Shown here one piece after another: positions 40,693 to 48,599 of a stretch of 50,448 nt of DNA. A program made the position numbers and the translations under genes. Source of the stretch: Acidovorax sp. GW101-3H11. GTDB taxonomy: Bacteria > Pseudomonadota > Gammaproteobacteria > Burkholderiales > Burkholderiaceae_C. Location of the stretch: contig NZ_LUKZ01000029.1 in the NCBI RefSeq assembly GCF_001633105.1, forward strand, positions 1 to 50,448. The letters run 5' to 3'. Under the pieces are notes generated by a model. It did not search any database. It was not told the origin of the DNA and saw only the letters and a program-made list of their open reading frames with translations. Positions within the stretch are counted from its first letter, which is position 1. Every line of letters begins with the position of its first letter.

Positions 40693-41064
40693 ATGTCTTC
40701 TGGAAACTTTTCCCTGCTCACACAGACCGTAGCGGCGGCTGGCGCATTGGCGGCGTGCCGCTTCATCACCCAAGCCGGGGCCTATCCCGCCGCTGGCGCT
40801 GCCGCATTCGGCGTCACGCGGACCAGCGCAGCGGCAGCTGGTGACCTGGTGCCCACCGATGTACTGGGCACTTCCATCGCGGAGACCGGAGCCGCAATCA
40901 CAAAGGACACGCCGTTGATGGTGGACGCCACCGGCCGCGTGGTTCCCCTCACCGTGGGCAGCAAGTCGCCGGTTGCCAAGTCGATGGAGGCTGCTGCAGG
41001 TGCTGGCGTCTTCATCGAAGTGCTGCTGGTGCCCAGCGCAGGCCTCGTGACGCCAGCCTCCTGA
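40693..41064 (+). CDS. Head decoration protein (DUF2190-like)
   Basis: 123 aa. SLLTQTVAAAGALAACRFIT, GDLVPTDVLGTSIAETGAAI and DATGRVVPLTVGSKSPVAKS are characteristic of DUF2190-type capsid cement proteins. The ATG at 40693 has GGAG 8 bases upstream; a TTG four codons earlier is less likely. It lies between scaffold and major capsid genes, like lambda D. Confidence 0.8.
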   Translation: MSSGNFSLLTQTVAAAGALAACRFITQAGAYPAAGAAAFGVTRTSAAAAGDLVPTDVLGTSIAETGAAITKDTPLMVDATGRVVPLTVGSKSPVAKSMEAAAGAGVFIEVLLVPSAGLVTPAS

Positions 41065-41110
41065 TCGCAGAGCGACCAGGCCACCTTTCACAACTCCACA
41101 GGAGAAATCC

Positions 41111-42058
41111 ATGAACCAACAAAACCTCTCCCAGACCCGGGTGATCGATCCGATCCTCACCGAAGTAGCGCGCGGCTACGGCGCTCCCAACGCGCGCATT
41201 GCCAACATTCTGTTTCCCATCGTTTCGGTGGGTGCCCGCGCTGGCACGATTCTCTCGTTTGGACCTGACAGCTTCCGTCTGGTCAACACGGCCCGCGCGC
41301 CTGGGGCAAACACCAAGCGCATCAAGCTCGGTTACGACTCGGGGAAGTATGCGCTGGTGGACCACCGCCTGGAAGGCGAAGTGCCCATTGAGCACGAAGA
41401 AGAGGCCGATGCAGTCCCCGGCATTGACCTGGGCAGCATGGCAGTAAACACTGTCCAGGACGTGATGGGCAACGAGCGCGAAAAGCTCGCTGCCGACCTG
41501 GCGCTGAACCCTGCGAACTACGCGCCCTCCAACAAGACCTCCCTCTCTGGCACCAGCAAGTGGAGCGACCCCGCCAGCGATCCAATCTCGGACATCAACG
41601 ATGCCAAGGAAGTGGTTCGCAGCAAGATCGGCAAGAAGCCCAATGTTCTGGAAGTCGGTCCACGGGTGCTGATTGCGCTGCGGAACCATCCCAAGATCCT
41701 TGACCGCATCAGCACCACGGTCGATCGCGTCCCTGCGACGATTGAGCAACTCCAGCGCCTGCTGGAGATTCAAACAATCGTGGAAGGCGAAGCCACCTAT
41801 CACGACGGCACGGAGTTCAAGGATATGTGGGGCCTTGATGCCTTGCTGGCCTACACAACCCCCGCCAGCATGCAGCGTCGTGGTTCGCCAAACTTTGGCT
41901 ACACCTACCAGCTGAAGGACCGCCCGATTGTCGAAGAGCCCTACTTCGAGAAGAACCCGCAGACCTGGTACTACCCCGTCTCGGACGCGTACCAGCCAGT
42001 CCTGGTGGGCGCAACTGCTGGCTTCCTGTTCACTGGAGCTGCCGCTCCGGCTGCGTGA
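41111..42058 (+). CDS. Major capsid protein
   Basis: 315 aa. It begins MNQQNLSQTRVIDPILTEVA. YAPNARIAN-like N-terminal sequence (GYGAPNARIANILFPIVSVG), the helical ALVDHRLEGEVPIEHEEEAD and LEIQTIVEGEATYHDG phrases fit HK97-fold capsids of this phage group. AGGAG precedes the ATG. The position after protease and decoration genes is the standard one. No separate propeptide is evident. Confidence 0.88.
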   Translation: MNQQNLSQTRVIDPILTEVARGYGAPNARIANILFPIVSVGARAGTILSFGPDSFRLVNTARAPGANTKRIKLGYDSGKYALVDHRLEGEVPIEHEEEADAVPGIDLGSMAVNTVQDVMGNEREKLAADLALNPANYAPSNKTSLSGTSKWSDPASDPISDINDAKEVVRSKIGKKPNVLEVGPRVLIALRNHPKILDRISTTVDRVPATIEQLQRLLEIQTIVEGEATYHDGTEFKDMWGLDALLAYTTPASMQRRGSPNFGYTYQLKDRPIVEEPYFEKNPQTWYYPVSDAYQPVLVGATAGFLFTGAAAPAA

Positions 42059-42060
42059 TC

Positions 42061-42441
42061 ATGGCCCGATACACCGCACTCACCCCCATCAAACACGATG
42101 GGAAGAAGTACGCTGTCGGCGCCTCCATCGACCTGACCAGGGCCGAGGCCGAGGCGCTGCCCGATGGGACCGTGGAGCAGCCGCGTGCCGACGACTCCGC
42201 CGCTCGCAAGGCGGCCGAGAAGGCGGAAGCCGAGCGCAAGCGCCGCGCCGATGCCGAGGCCGCGCAGAAGGCCGAAGCCGAGCGCCTGGCTGCTGAGCAG
42301 GCCGAAGCCGCCCGCTTGGCCCAGGAAGAAGCCGATGCCGCCGAGAAGGCCGAAGCTGAACGCCTGGCTGCTGAGCAGGCAGAGGCCGCCCGCCTGGCCG
42401 CCGAGAAGGCGGCAGCAGGCAACGGCGGCGCGCAGGGCTGA
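42061..42441 (+). CDS. Head-tail region protein with Ala/Glu coiled-coil repeats
   Basis: 126 aa. A short folded N-terminus (ARYTALTPIKHDGKKYAVGA) precedes a long helix with two near-identical EAERLAAEQAEAARLA blocks and a weaker upstream copy (EAERKRRADAEAAQK). The layout resembles lambda FI-type proteins that help DNA packaging. The ATG at 42061 is preferred over a GTG two codons earlier. Confidence 0.65.
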   Translation: MARYTALTPIKHDGKKYAVGASIDLTRAEAEALPDGTVEQPRADDSAARKAAEKAEAERKRRADAEAAQKAEAERLAAEQAEAARLAQEEADAAEKAEAERLAAEQAEAARLAAEKAAAGNGGAQG

Positions 42442-42449
42442 CCACTGCC

Positions 42450-42785
42450 ATGCTCGACCTCGAAGAAGACATGGCCGCCGTGTTCTACGGTCCCGACTTC
42501 GCCACCACCTTCACGCGCCAGCGGCCCCTGGTCGCTGACGTGGATGTGGTGCTGATCTTTGGGGTGGTCGATGAAGAGGCCCTGGATGGCCGCGCCATGG
42601 CCGCCACGCGCAAGGTGCAGATGCCTGCCACGCAGGACGTCCGCGCCGATGACGTGCTGGTGGCCAAGGAGGCCATCCCACTACTCGGCATCGCCGTAGG
42701 CGCCCGGTTCCGCGTGCTGGACAACCCCCAGCGCGTGAACGACGGTGCGGAGATGGAGGCGCTGCTTGGCAGCGTGTCGGCATGA
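42450..42785 (+). CDS. Head-tail joining protein (FII-like)
   Basis: 111 aa. MAAVFYGPDFATTFTRQRPL and LLGIAVGARFRVLDNPQRVN fit the lambda gpFII-like connector family, which caps the filled head and accepts the tail. Overlaps the next gene by 4 bases. Confidence 0.7.
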   Translation: MLDLEEDMAAVFYGPDFATTFTRQRPLVADVDVVLIFGVVDEEALDGRAMAATRKVQMPATQDVRADDVLVAKEAIPLLGIAVGARFRVLDNPQRVNDGAEMEALLGSVSA

Positions 42786-43237
42786 GCACCCTCACGCCCG
42801 ACAAGCTGCCGCAGGGCGCCCCCTTCGCCATCGGCGCCGCCATCGTTGCAGCGTTGCGTGCTGAACCCGCCCTGACCGGCGCCACGGTGCTGGACAACCC
42901 CAAGCGCGCCAGCGACCTGCATACCGGTGATCGCATCGTTTTTTTCGAGGACCAGGCAGACGATCCCATTGCCCAGCCCGGACAGTCGCAAAAGCGCACC
43001 TACGGCTTCACGGTGGGGGTCATCAACCGCACCCAGACTGACAGGCTTGGCGCCCACACCGACTATCGCGCGGCCAAGCGAGCTATTCGCAACTGCATGC
43101 CAGAGATCATCAAGCTGGTGCAGATCGAGGGCCGTGGCCTCGTAGAGGGTGCTGTGCGCTACCGCCTTGAAAACATCGACGTGGGAGGCGGGCTGGTGCT
43201 CGGCCTGTTCACGCTCGATTACCGCGATCCGGGCTGA
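42782..43237 (+). CDS. Tail terminator/minor tail protein (gpU-like)
   Basis: 151 aa. IGAAIVAALRAEPALTGATV, GDRIVFFEDQADDPIAQPGQ and TDYRAAKRAIRNCMPEIIK have the size and position expected for the tail terminator between connector and tail tube. The assignment rests mostly on order. Confidence 0.6.
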   Translation: MSTLTPDKLPQGAPFAIGAAIVAALRAEPALTGATVLDNPKRASDLHTGDRIVFFEDQADDPIAQPGQSQKRTYGFTVGVINRTQTDRLGAHTDYRAAKRAIRNCMPEIIKLVQIEGRGLVEGAVRYRLENIDVGGGLVLGLFTLDYRDPG

Positions 43238-43263
43238 CCAGCCCGAGTCGAATCAACCCATCC

Positions 43264-43294
43264 GAAGCCCGCCACTGTGCGGGCTTCTTCGTTT
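43264..43294 (+). terminator. Terminator-like hairpin before the tail tube gene
   Basis: A perfect 9-bp stem (GAAGCCCGC 43264-43272, GCGGGCTTC 43279-43287) with a 6-nt loop is followed by TTCGTTTT. It is a moderate terminator; late antitermination would overcome it, or it may lower expression of later genes relative to head genes. Confidence 0.6.
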
Positions 43295-43308
43295 TGAAGG
43301 AAACGATC

Positions 43309-44088
43309 ATGACGACAACCGCACGCGCAATCCTGGCCGGTGGCCTGGTCTCTCTCAGCATCTGGGACACCGTTGCCCTCGCTTATGGCGGCTTCGGCTC
43401 CCCCCTCGACGCTGACAAGTTCGAGATCAAGCCCAACTTTGAAGAAAAGGTCAGCGAGTCCCGCTCCCACCTGGACTACGGCCAGGCCCGCGCCAGCGTG
43501 GTGTTGCCCAAGCCCACGGAAATCACCATCGAATTTTCGGCCGCCAGCGTTGAAGCGTTGGGCATGCAGTTCCAGGGCCTGATCCAGGCGCTCACCCAGT
43601 CCAGCGGAAACCAGCCTGCTGCTGACTTCACTTTGACCAAGGTCGGCGTGTGGTTGCCTCTGGGCAAGCGCAACATCAGCAGTACCGGGTTTGTTGTGAC
43701 CGATGCGACTGCTGCTACCACTTACGACTTGGGCACTCACTACGAAGTCAACTGGCTGCGGGGCGAGATCATGTTCATCGCAGGCGCATCTGGCGGCCCT
43801 GACAAAGACGACGTGCTCAAGCTCGCAATGACTTGGGGCGCTGTGGACGGTAAGAAGATCCTGGGCGGCCGAGTTACCCAGGTGCGCTGCCAGGCCCGCC
43901 TCGACGGTAAGAACCTGGTGGACCACTCCCCCATCGAAGTGGACGTCTGGGAGTGCGTGCTGGGCTCCAACAACGGCTTCGACTTCCTGGGCTCCGACTA
44001 CTCTGCCATCACCCTGAGCGGGAAGATCGTCACGCCCGCAGGCAAGACCGAGGGCTACGAAGTGCGCTTCCCCGGCGCCGCCACCTGA
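43309..44088 (+). CDS. Major tail tube protein
   Basis: 259 aa. AAGGAA 7 bases before the ATG supports the start. KPNFEEKVSESRSHLDYGQA, RGEIMFIAGASGGPDKDDV and the C-terminal SAITLSGKIVTPAGK, TEGYEVRFPGAAT are like long-tailed phage tube subunits. It directly precedes the tape measure gene. The usual frameshifted tail chaperone pair is not present between them. Confidence 0.75.
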   Translation: MTTTARAILAGGLVSLSIWDTVALAYGGFGSPLDADKFEIKPNFEEKVSESRSHLDYGQARASVVLPKPTEITIEFSAASVEALGMQFQGLIQALTQSSGNQPAADFTLTKVGVWLPLGKRNISSTGFVVTDATAATTYDLGTHYEVNWLRGEIMFIAGASGGPDKDDVLKLAMTWGAVDGKKILGGRVTQVRCQARLDGKNLVDHSPIEVDVWECVLGSNNGFDFLGSDYSAITLSGKIVTPAGKTEGYEVRFPGAAT

Positions 44089-44094
44089 TCTTGA

Positions 44095-44283
44095 TCAGCG
44101 CGTAGGGCGCCGTACAGACGTCTGTACTGCGCCCATCAGCACCAGCACGGGCCATCCCACCACCACGGTGGCGATGGCCCCGCCACCCAGCGCCATCAGG
44201 CGCTCCGAATCCACCAGCAGGCCCAGCAGGGCCAGCGGGATGCCTGCGCACACCAGTGCGATGCACCAGACCAAACCTTTCAT
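44095..44283 (-). CDS. Small leftward membrane protein inside the tail operon
   Basis: 62 aa: MKGLVWCIALVCAGIPLALL then GLLVDSERLMALGGGAIATV and VVGWPVLVLMG, two membrane helices with a basic C-terminus. GGAGG lies 7 bases before the ATG on the minus strand. It occupies the whole gap between tail tube and tape measure, in the opposite direction to all late genes. Its 3' end contains the 16-bp palindrome GTACAGACGTCTGTAC. A superinfection-exclusion or conversion role is possible but unproven. Confidence 0.5.
   Translation of the reverse strand: MKGLVWCIALVCAGIPLALLGLLVDSERLMALGGGAIATVVVGWPVLVLMGAVQTSVRRPTR
44112..44127. repeat. Palindrome GTACAGACGTCTGTAC, copy 2
   Basis: A perfect 16-bp palindrome that also occurs at 35443-35458 (inside the terminase gene, where the symmetry extends to 22 bases, 35440-35461). 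A one-mismatch copy lies at 19156-19171 in the ParB-like gene. Looks like a specific protein-binding site. Confidence 0.75.
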
Positions 44284-44298
44284 CTCCGTACCTCCAAA

Positions 44299-47200
44299 AT
44301 GGCAGACCCCAAGATCAAATACGACATCGAAGCCGCCGTCAAGGGCGAAGCCGATGCCGAGGCGCTTGCCAAGACGCTGCGCGGGGTGGGTGATGTGCTG
44401 GAGGGCGACCTGCAGCAAAGCGCTCTAGCCGCAGCGCAGGCCCTGGAGGCGCTGGGCTCCAAGCAGCGGGCTATCGAAAACTTCGGCCAGCTCAAGCGCG
44501 AAACCACCGACCTGGAGGGCGCTCTCCAAAAGGCAACCGCCCAGGTGGACCGCCTGGGCAACGAACTGCCCCAGGCCACTGCAAACACCCAGCAGCTCAG
44601 CGCGGCCGAGCGCGCAGCAGCCACCGCCCTGGAACAGGCGCGCTCCAGCCTGCAGAGCAAGCGCGACACCCTCAAGGCTGTACGCGAAGAAACGCAGGGC
44701 GCAGCCCGGCGCACCGATGAATACAAGGCCACGGTGGCGGGCCTCAAGGAAGGCATCAAAACCGCCACGGCAGAGGTCAGAGACCAGCAGCAGGCCCTGC
44801 GCGGCACCGCACAGGCCACCGCCCAGGCGCAGAACGCCGAGGCCGCCCTGCGCAAGGAATACGACCTCGCCATCGGCTCCTCGGTCAGGCTCAGCACCGA
44901 GCTGGGCAACAAGCGCCGCGCCCTGTCCGAAACCCGCGAAATCATGCAGGCGGTGGGCATCAGCACCGCCAACCTGGCGCAGTCAGAGGCATCGCTCAAG
45001 GCCGCAGTCGCCCAGGTGCGGCAAGAAGTCGCAGCCCTCGCCCCCGCCTACCAGCAGGCCGCCGCCGCATCCAGCCAGTCCACCCAGGTGCAGGCGCAAA
45101 ACCAGCGCACCTTGCGGGAGGGCATGACGTCCATCAGTACGCAGCTGCAGCGCATCCAGAACATCGCCACCGTGGCGTTGGGCGGCAGCTACGTGGGCGG
45201 CCTGGCAAAAAGCGTGGCCGACACCGCCGACCAGTTCCGCAACCTCGAAGCCCGCGTCAAGCTGGCAACGGGCGAAGGCCCCCTGTTCCAGGCCGCTTTC
45301 GCTGGCGTCACGCAGGTCGCCCTGCGCACCAACTCAGCGCTGGACGAAACCGGCACCCTGTTTACCCGCCTGGCAAAGGCGGGGACAGAAGCCGGGCAAA
45401 ACGCCCAGGAAGCGCAGCGCAACGCGCTGGGCCTCACCGAGACCATCAACCAGGCCATCCAGCTTTCGGGTGGCTCTGCAGATGCAGCCAAGGCCGCCAT
45501 CACCCAGCTCATCCAGGGCCTGCAGTCGGGCGTGCTGCGGGGTGAAGAATTCAACTCGGTCATGGAGCAGGCGCCCCGCCTGGCCCAGGCGCTTGCCAAC
45601 GGCCTGGGGGTCACCACGGGCGAGCTGCGCAAGATGGCAGAGCAGGGCGCGCTCACCTCTGACGTGGTGATGAAGTCCCTCAAGGGCCAGGCCGATGTGG
45701 TGGCCGCCGAGTTCGGCAAGCTGCCCCCCACCGTGGGCCGCGCCCTGCAGAACCTCAGCACGCAGTGGACGCTGTACGTGGGCGAGTCCGACAAGGGCCT
45801 GATCTCCAGCGCCAATGCCGCCAAGGTCATCGACGCCCTGGCGAAGAACCTCGACACCGTTGTCAGCACCCTCACGGCGGCGGGCAAAGCCTGGGCCGCC
45901 ATCAAGATCGCCGGGCTGGTGGCCGACTTCGCCCGCTGGGCCACGCAGATGCTCACGGCCACCACGGCGCTGGAGGCCAACACCGCCGCCGCCGTGCGCA
46001 ACACCGCCGCACAGCAGGCCAACAGCGCCGCCCAGCTGCAGGGCGCAGCGGCCCAGACAGCCAACACCACGGCCACCAACGTCAACACCGCAGCCCGCGC
46101 GGCCAACGCCAAGGCCTGGGGCGAGATGGGCGCCTTCACCCGCGCCGCTGGTGCGGCCCAGGATGCGGCCACCGCAGCCACTGCCCGCAACACTGCCGCA
46201 CTTGCGGCCAACGCCACCGCAGCATCGGGCGCCGGGGTGGTATGGCGCGGCGCCTCTGCACTCATCGGGCCGTGGGGCATTGCGCTGGCGGCCCTTACAC
46301 CCGAGATCCTGGGCCTCACCCGAAGCCTGGGCGAGCAGATCGCCGTGTGGGCTGGCTGGGGCAAGGTGCTGGAGGAAAACGAGCGCAAGCTCAAGCAGAT
46401 GGACGAGGCCATGAAGGCCCGGGCCGAGGCCATTGCTCGGCAGAACGCACTGTATGAGGAGGCGCGCAGCCGGTCATTCGACTTGACCAAGCAGTCCATT
46501 GCCCTCACTGCGGAATTTGACAAGCTGACCAAGGCTGGGGAGTCATCTGCTGAAGCCATTGCCAAGATCGGCAAGGACTTCAACGCCTCCAACTCCGAGG
46601 GCATCCGCGCGATGTCGTCGGCTCTGGACAAGCTGCTGGCCGATGGAAAGATCACCGCCTCTGAGTTTCAGGCGGCATGGGCAAAGGCACTGGAAGGCCA
46701 GGATCTGGCTGCATTCGAAGTGCGTGCGCGAAACGCATTTGCAGCAGTCGGGCAAGAGGCGGAGAAGCTGCGGATTCAGATTGACCAGGCCATCAAGAAT
46801 GGGGCCTCTGACGAGGTTGTCAAAGCTCTGCAGCAGCGCCTGGAAGGGGCGCTATCCGCAGCAAGAAGGGAAGGCGAGCGCGTTGCCACGATGCTCGACC
46901 AGGTGGTCCGTTCGGCGGTCCAACGTACCGGCCTCGACTTCGACAACCTGGCGGGCAAGATCGGCGCAACCTCCCGCAGCGCCATCAACGACCTCGACGC
47001 CATCATCGGTGGGCTTGACCGGCTGAAGACGCAGGGCGTGGATACGGGCCGCGTGTTGGAGGCCAGCCTCACCAAGGCCATCGACACCGCAGACGGCCAG
47101 AAGGCCATCGATGAAGTGCGCTCGCGCATCGAGCAGCTGCGCAAGCAGCTGGGCGACAAGGTGGCAGACGGCCTGCTCGACCAGGCGCGCCAGAAAGCCG

Positions 47201-48186
47201 AGGAGCTGGGTGATGCCTTGGACAAGGCCAAGCCCGGCATCAACAGCCTGCGCGAGGCCATGCAGCAGCTGGGCATCACGTCTGACGAAACCCTCAAGAA
47301 CACCGCCGCCAAGGCCAAGGAGGCATACGACACCATCGTCAGCAGCGGCAAGGCCAGCACCCGCGAGCTGTCTGAAGGTTTCGCCAAGGCCGCCGAAGCC
47401 GCCATTGCAGCCAACAAGGGCATCGCGCCCACGTGGGTCGAGGCCGGGGCTGCAGCACGCGGCTACACGCTGGAGGTGGACGCCGCAGGCAAGACCACCG
47501 TGCGCTCCATGGCCGATGCCAAGAGCGCAGTGGCGGGCGTGGGCGCCGCCGTGCGCGATGTGTCTGCCGACCTCAAGAAGATGGGCATCGACATCACGCA
47601 GGCCAGCGAACAGGTCAAGGCCCTGGCCGCCAGCGGCCAGATGCTGGCGGCTGGCTTCCAGTTCCGCCAGGACCAGCGCAACGCCGCCATCGACAAGTCC
47701 AAGTTCATGAACCAGGGGACCATCAGCTCGCAAGACCTGGTGCCCACCTTCAACACCCTGGCCGAAGCCGAAGCCTGGAAGAAGACCTGGCTGGAGCAGT
47801 ACCACAAGGACAACGCCAACGTGTTCCGCCAGGGCGGCCAGCTCGGGTCGTTCATGAAAGACCTCACGCTGTTCGAGTTCGACGCAGAGCTGCGGTCCGT
47901 CAAGATGCGCAAGGCCATGCAGGACGCAAACAAGAAGGCCGAGGAAGAGGCCAAGCCCGGGGGCGGTACAGGCGGCGGTACAGGCGGCGGCACCGGGGGC
48001 GGAACGGGTGGGGGCACGGGCGGTGGCACGGGTGGCCCGCGCATTGACCGCATCGTCAATGTCTACATCGGCAACAGCCGCGCCTACCCCGTGCCCACCA
48101 ACCTCAGCGGCGAGCACAGCATCCAAGACATCGCGCGTGAGGTGCTGCGCCTCATCGAGCAAGACAAGCGCTCTGCGGGCCTGTAA
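44299..48186 (+). CDS. Tail tape measure protein
   Basis: 1295 aa; length sets tail length, predicting a long tail. Residues 1-270 are coiled coil (Gln/Ala/Glu-rich). The tape-measure domain has FTRLAKAGTEAGQNAQEAQR, ETINQAIQLSGGSADAAKAA and GVLRGEEFNSVMEQAPRLAQ. A hydrophobic segment near residue 655 (ALIGPWGIALAALTPEILGL) may be the membrane-penetrating part. Six GGGT repeats near residues 1223-1245 link to the C-terminal domain (RIDRIVNVYIGNSRAY). No clear Shine-Dalgarno is seen before the ATG. Confidence 0.93.
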   Translation: MADPKIKYDIEAAVKGEADAEALAKTLRGVGDVLEGDLQQSALAAAQALEALGSKQRAIENFGQLKRETTDLEGALQKATAQVDRLGNELPQATANTQQLSAAERAAATALEQARSSLQSKRDTLKAVREETQGAARRTDEYKATVAGLKEGIKTATAEVRDQQQALRGTAQATAQAQNAEAALRKEYDLAIGSSVRLSTELGNKRRALSETREIMQAVGISTANLAQSEASLKAAVAQVRQEVAALAPAYQQAAAASSQSTQVQAQNQRTLREGMTSISTQLQRIQNIATVALGGSYVGGLAKSVADTADQFRNLEARVKLATGEGPLFQAAFAGVTQVALRTNSALDETGTLFTRLAKAGTEAGQNAQEAQRNALGLTETINQAIQLSGGSADAAKAAITQLIQGLQSGVLRGEEFNSVMEQAPRLAQALANGLGVTTGELRKMAEQGALTSDVVMKSLKGQADVVAAEFGKLPPTVGRALQNLSTQWTLYVGESDKGLISSANAAKVIDALAKNLDTVVSTLTAAGKAWAAIKIAGLVADFARWATQMLTATTALEANTAAAVRNTAAQQANSAAQLQGAAAQTANTTATNVNTAARAANAKAWGEMGAFTRAAGAAQDAATAATARNTAALAANATAASGAGVVWRGASALIGPWGIALAALTPEILGLTRSLGEQIAVWAGWGKVLEENERKLKQMDEAMKARAEAIARQNALYEEARSRSFDLTKQSIALTAEFDKLTKAGESSAEAIAKIGKDFNASNSEGIRAMSSALDKLLADGKITASEFQAAWAKALEGQDLAAFEVRARNAFAAVGQEAEKLRIQIDQAIKNGASDEVVKALQQRLEGALSAARREGERVATMLDQVVRSAVQRTGLDFDNLAGKIGATSRSAINDLDAIIGGLDRLKTQGVDTGRVLEASLTKAIDTADGQKAIDEVRSRIEQLRKQLGDKVADGLLDQARQKAEELGDALDKAKPGINSLREAMQQLGITSDETLKNTAAKAKEAYDTIVSSGKASTRELSEGFAKAAEAAIAANKGIAPTWVEAGAAARGYTLEVDAAGKTTVRSMADAKSAVAGVGAAVRDVSADLKKMGIDITQASEQVKALAASGQMLAAGFQFRQDQRNAAIDKSKFMNQGTISSQDLVPTFNTLAEAEAWKKTWLEQYHKDNANVFRQGGQLGSFMKDLTLFEFDAELRSVKMRKAMQDANKKAEEEAKPGGGTGGGTGGGTGGGTGGGTGGGTGGPRIDRIVNVYIGNSRAYPVPTNLSGEHSIQDIAREVLRLIEQDKRSAGL

Positions 48187-48191
48187 CCACC

Positions 48192-48599
48192 ATGACCATC
48201 ACCCTCACCAAAGACGGCATTGCGCTGGAGCTGCCGCAAGACCTCATCTGGTCCGACGAACTCACCTGGTCTGCCGTGGCGCAGTCAAAGGAGCGCGGCA
48301 TCTGGGGCACGTTGATTGTTGACGCCATGGCCCGCAACGGCGGCCGGCCCATCACCCTCACGGGCGACGGCAACAGCGCATGGATCACGCGCGGCGCACT
48401 GCTCACCCTCAAAGCCTGGGCGGCTGTTCCCGGCCAGCGCTTCACCCTGCAGCTGCTCGGGCAGACCTTCACCGTGATCTTTGACCACGGCACCGAAGAA
48501 GAGACCCGCGCCATGGGCATGGTGGCCGTCGTTGACTACAGCGACCCCGAAGAGACTGACTACCACTGCAGCCTCACGCTGCGTTTGCGTCCCGCGTGA
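48192..48599 (+). CDS. Minor tail-region protein
   Basis: 135 aa beta-rich protein: MTITLTKDGIALELPQDLIW then SAVAQSKERGIWGTLIVDAM and LKAWAAVPGQRFTLQLLG. Small proteins like this often follow the tape measure gene and join the distal tail. Overlaps the next gene by one base. Family not recognised with confidence. Confidence 0.6.
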   Translation: MTITLTKDGIALELPQDLIWSDELTWSAVAQSKERGIWGTLIVDAMARNGGRPITLTGDGNSAWITRGALLTLKAWAAVPGQRFTLQLLGQTFTVIFDHGTEEETRAMGMVAVVDYSDPEETDYHCSLTLRLRPA

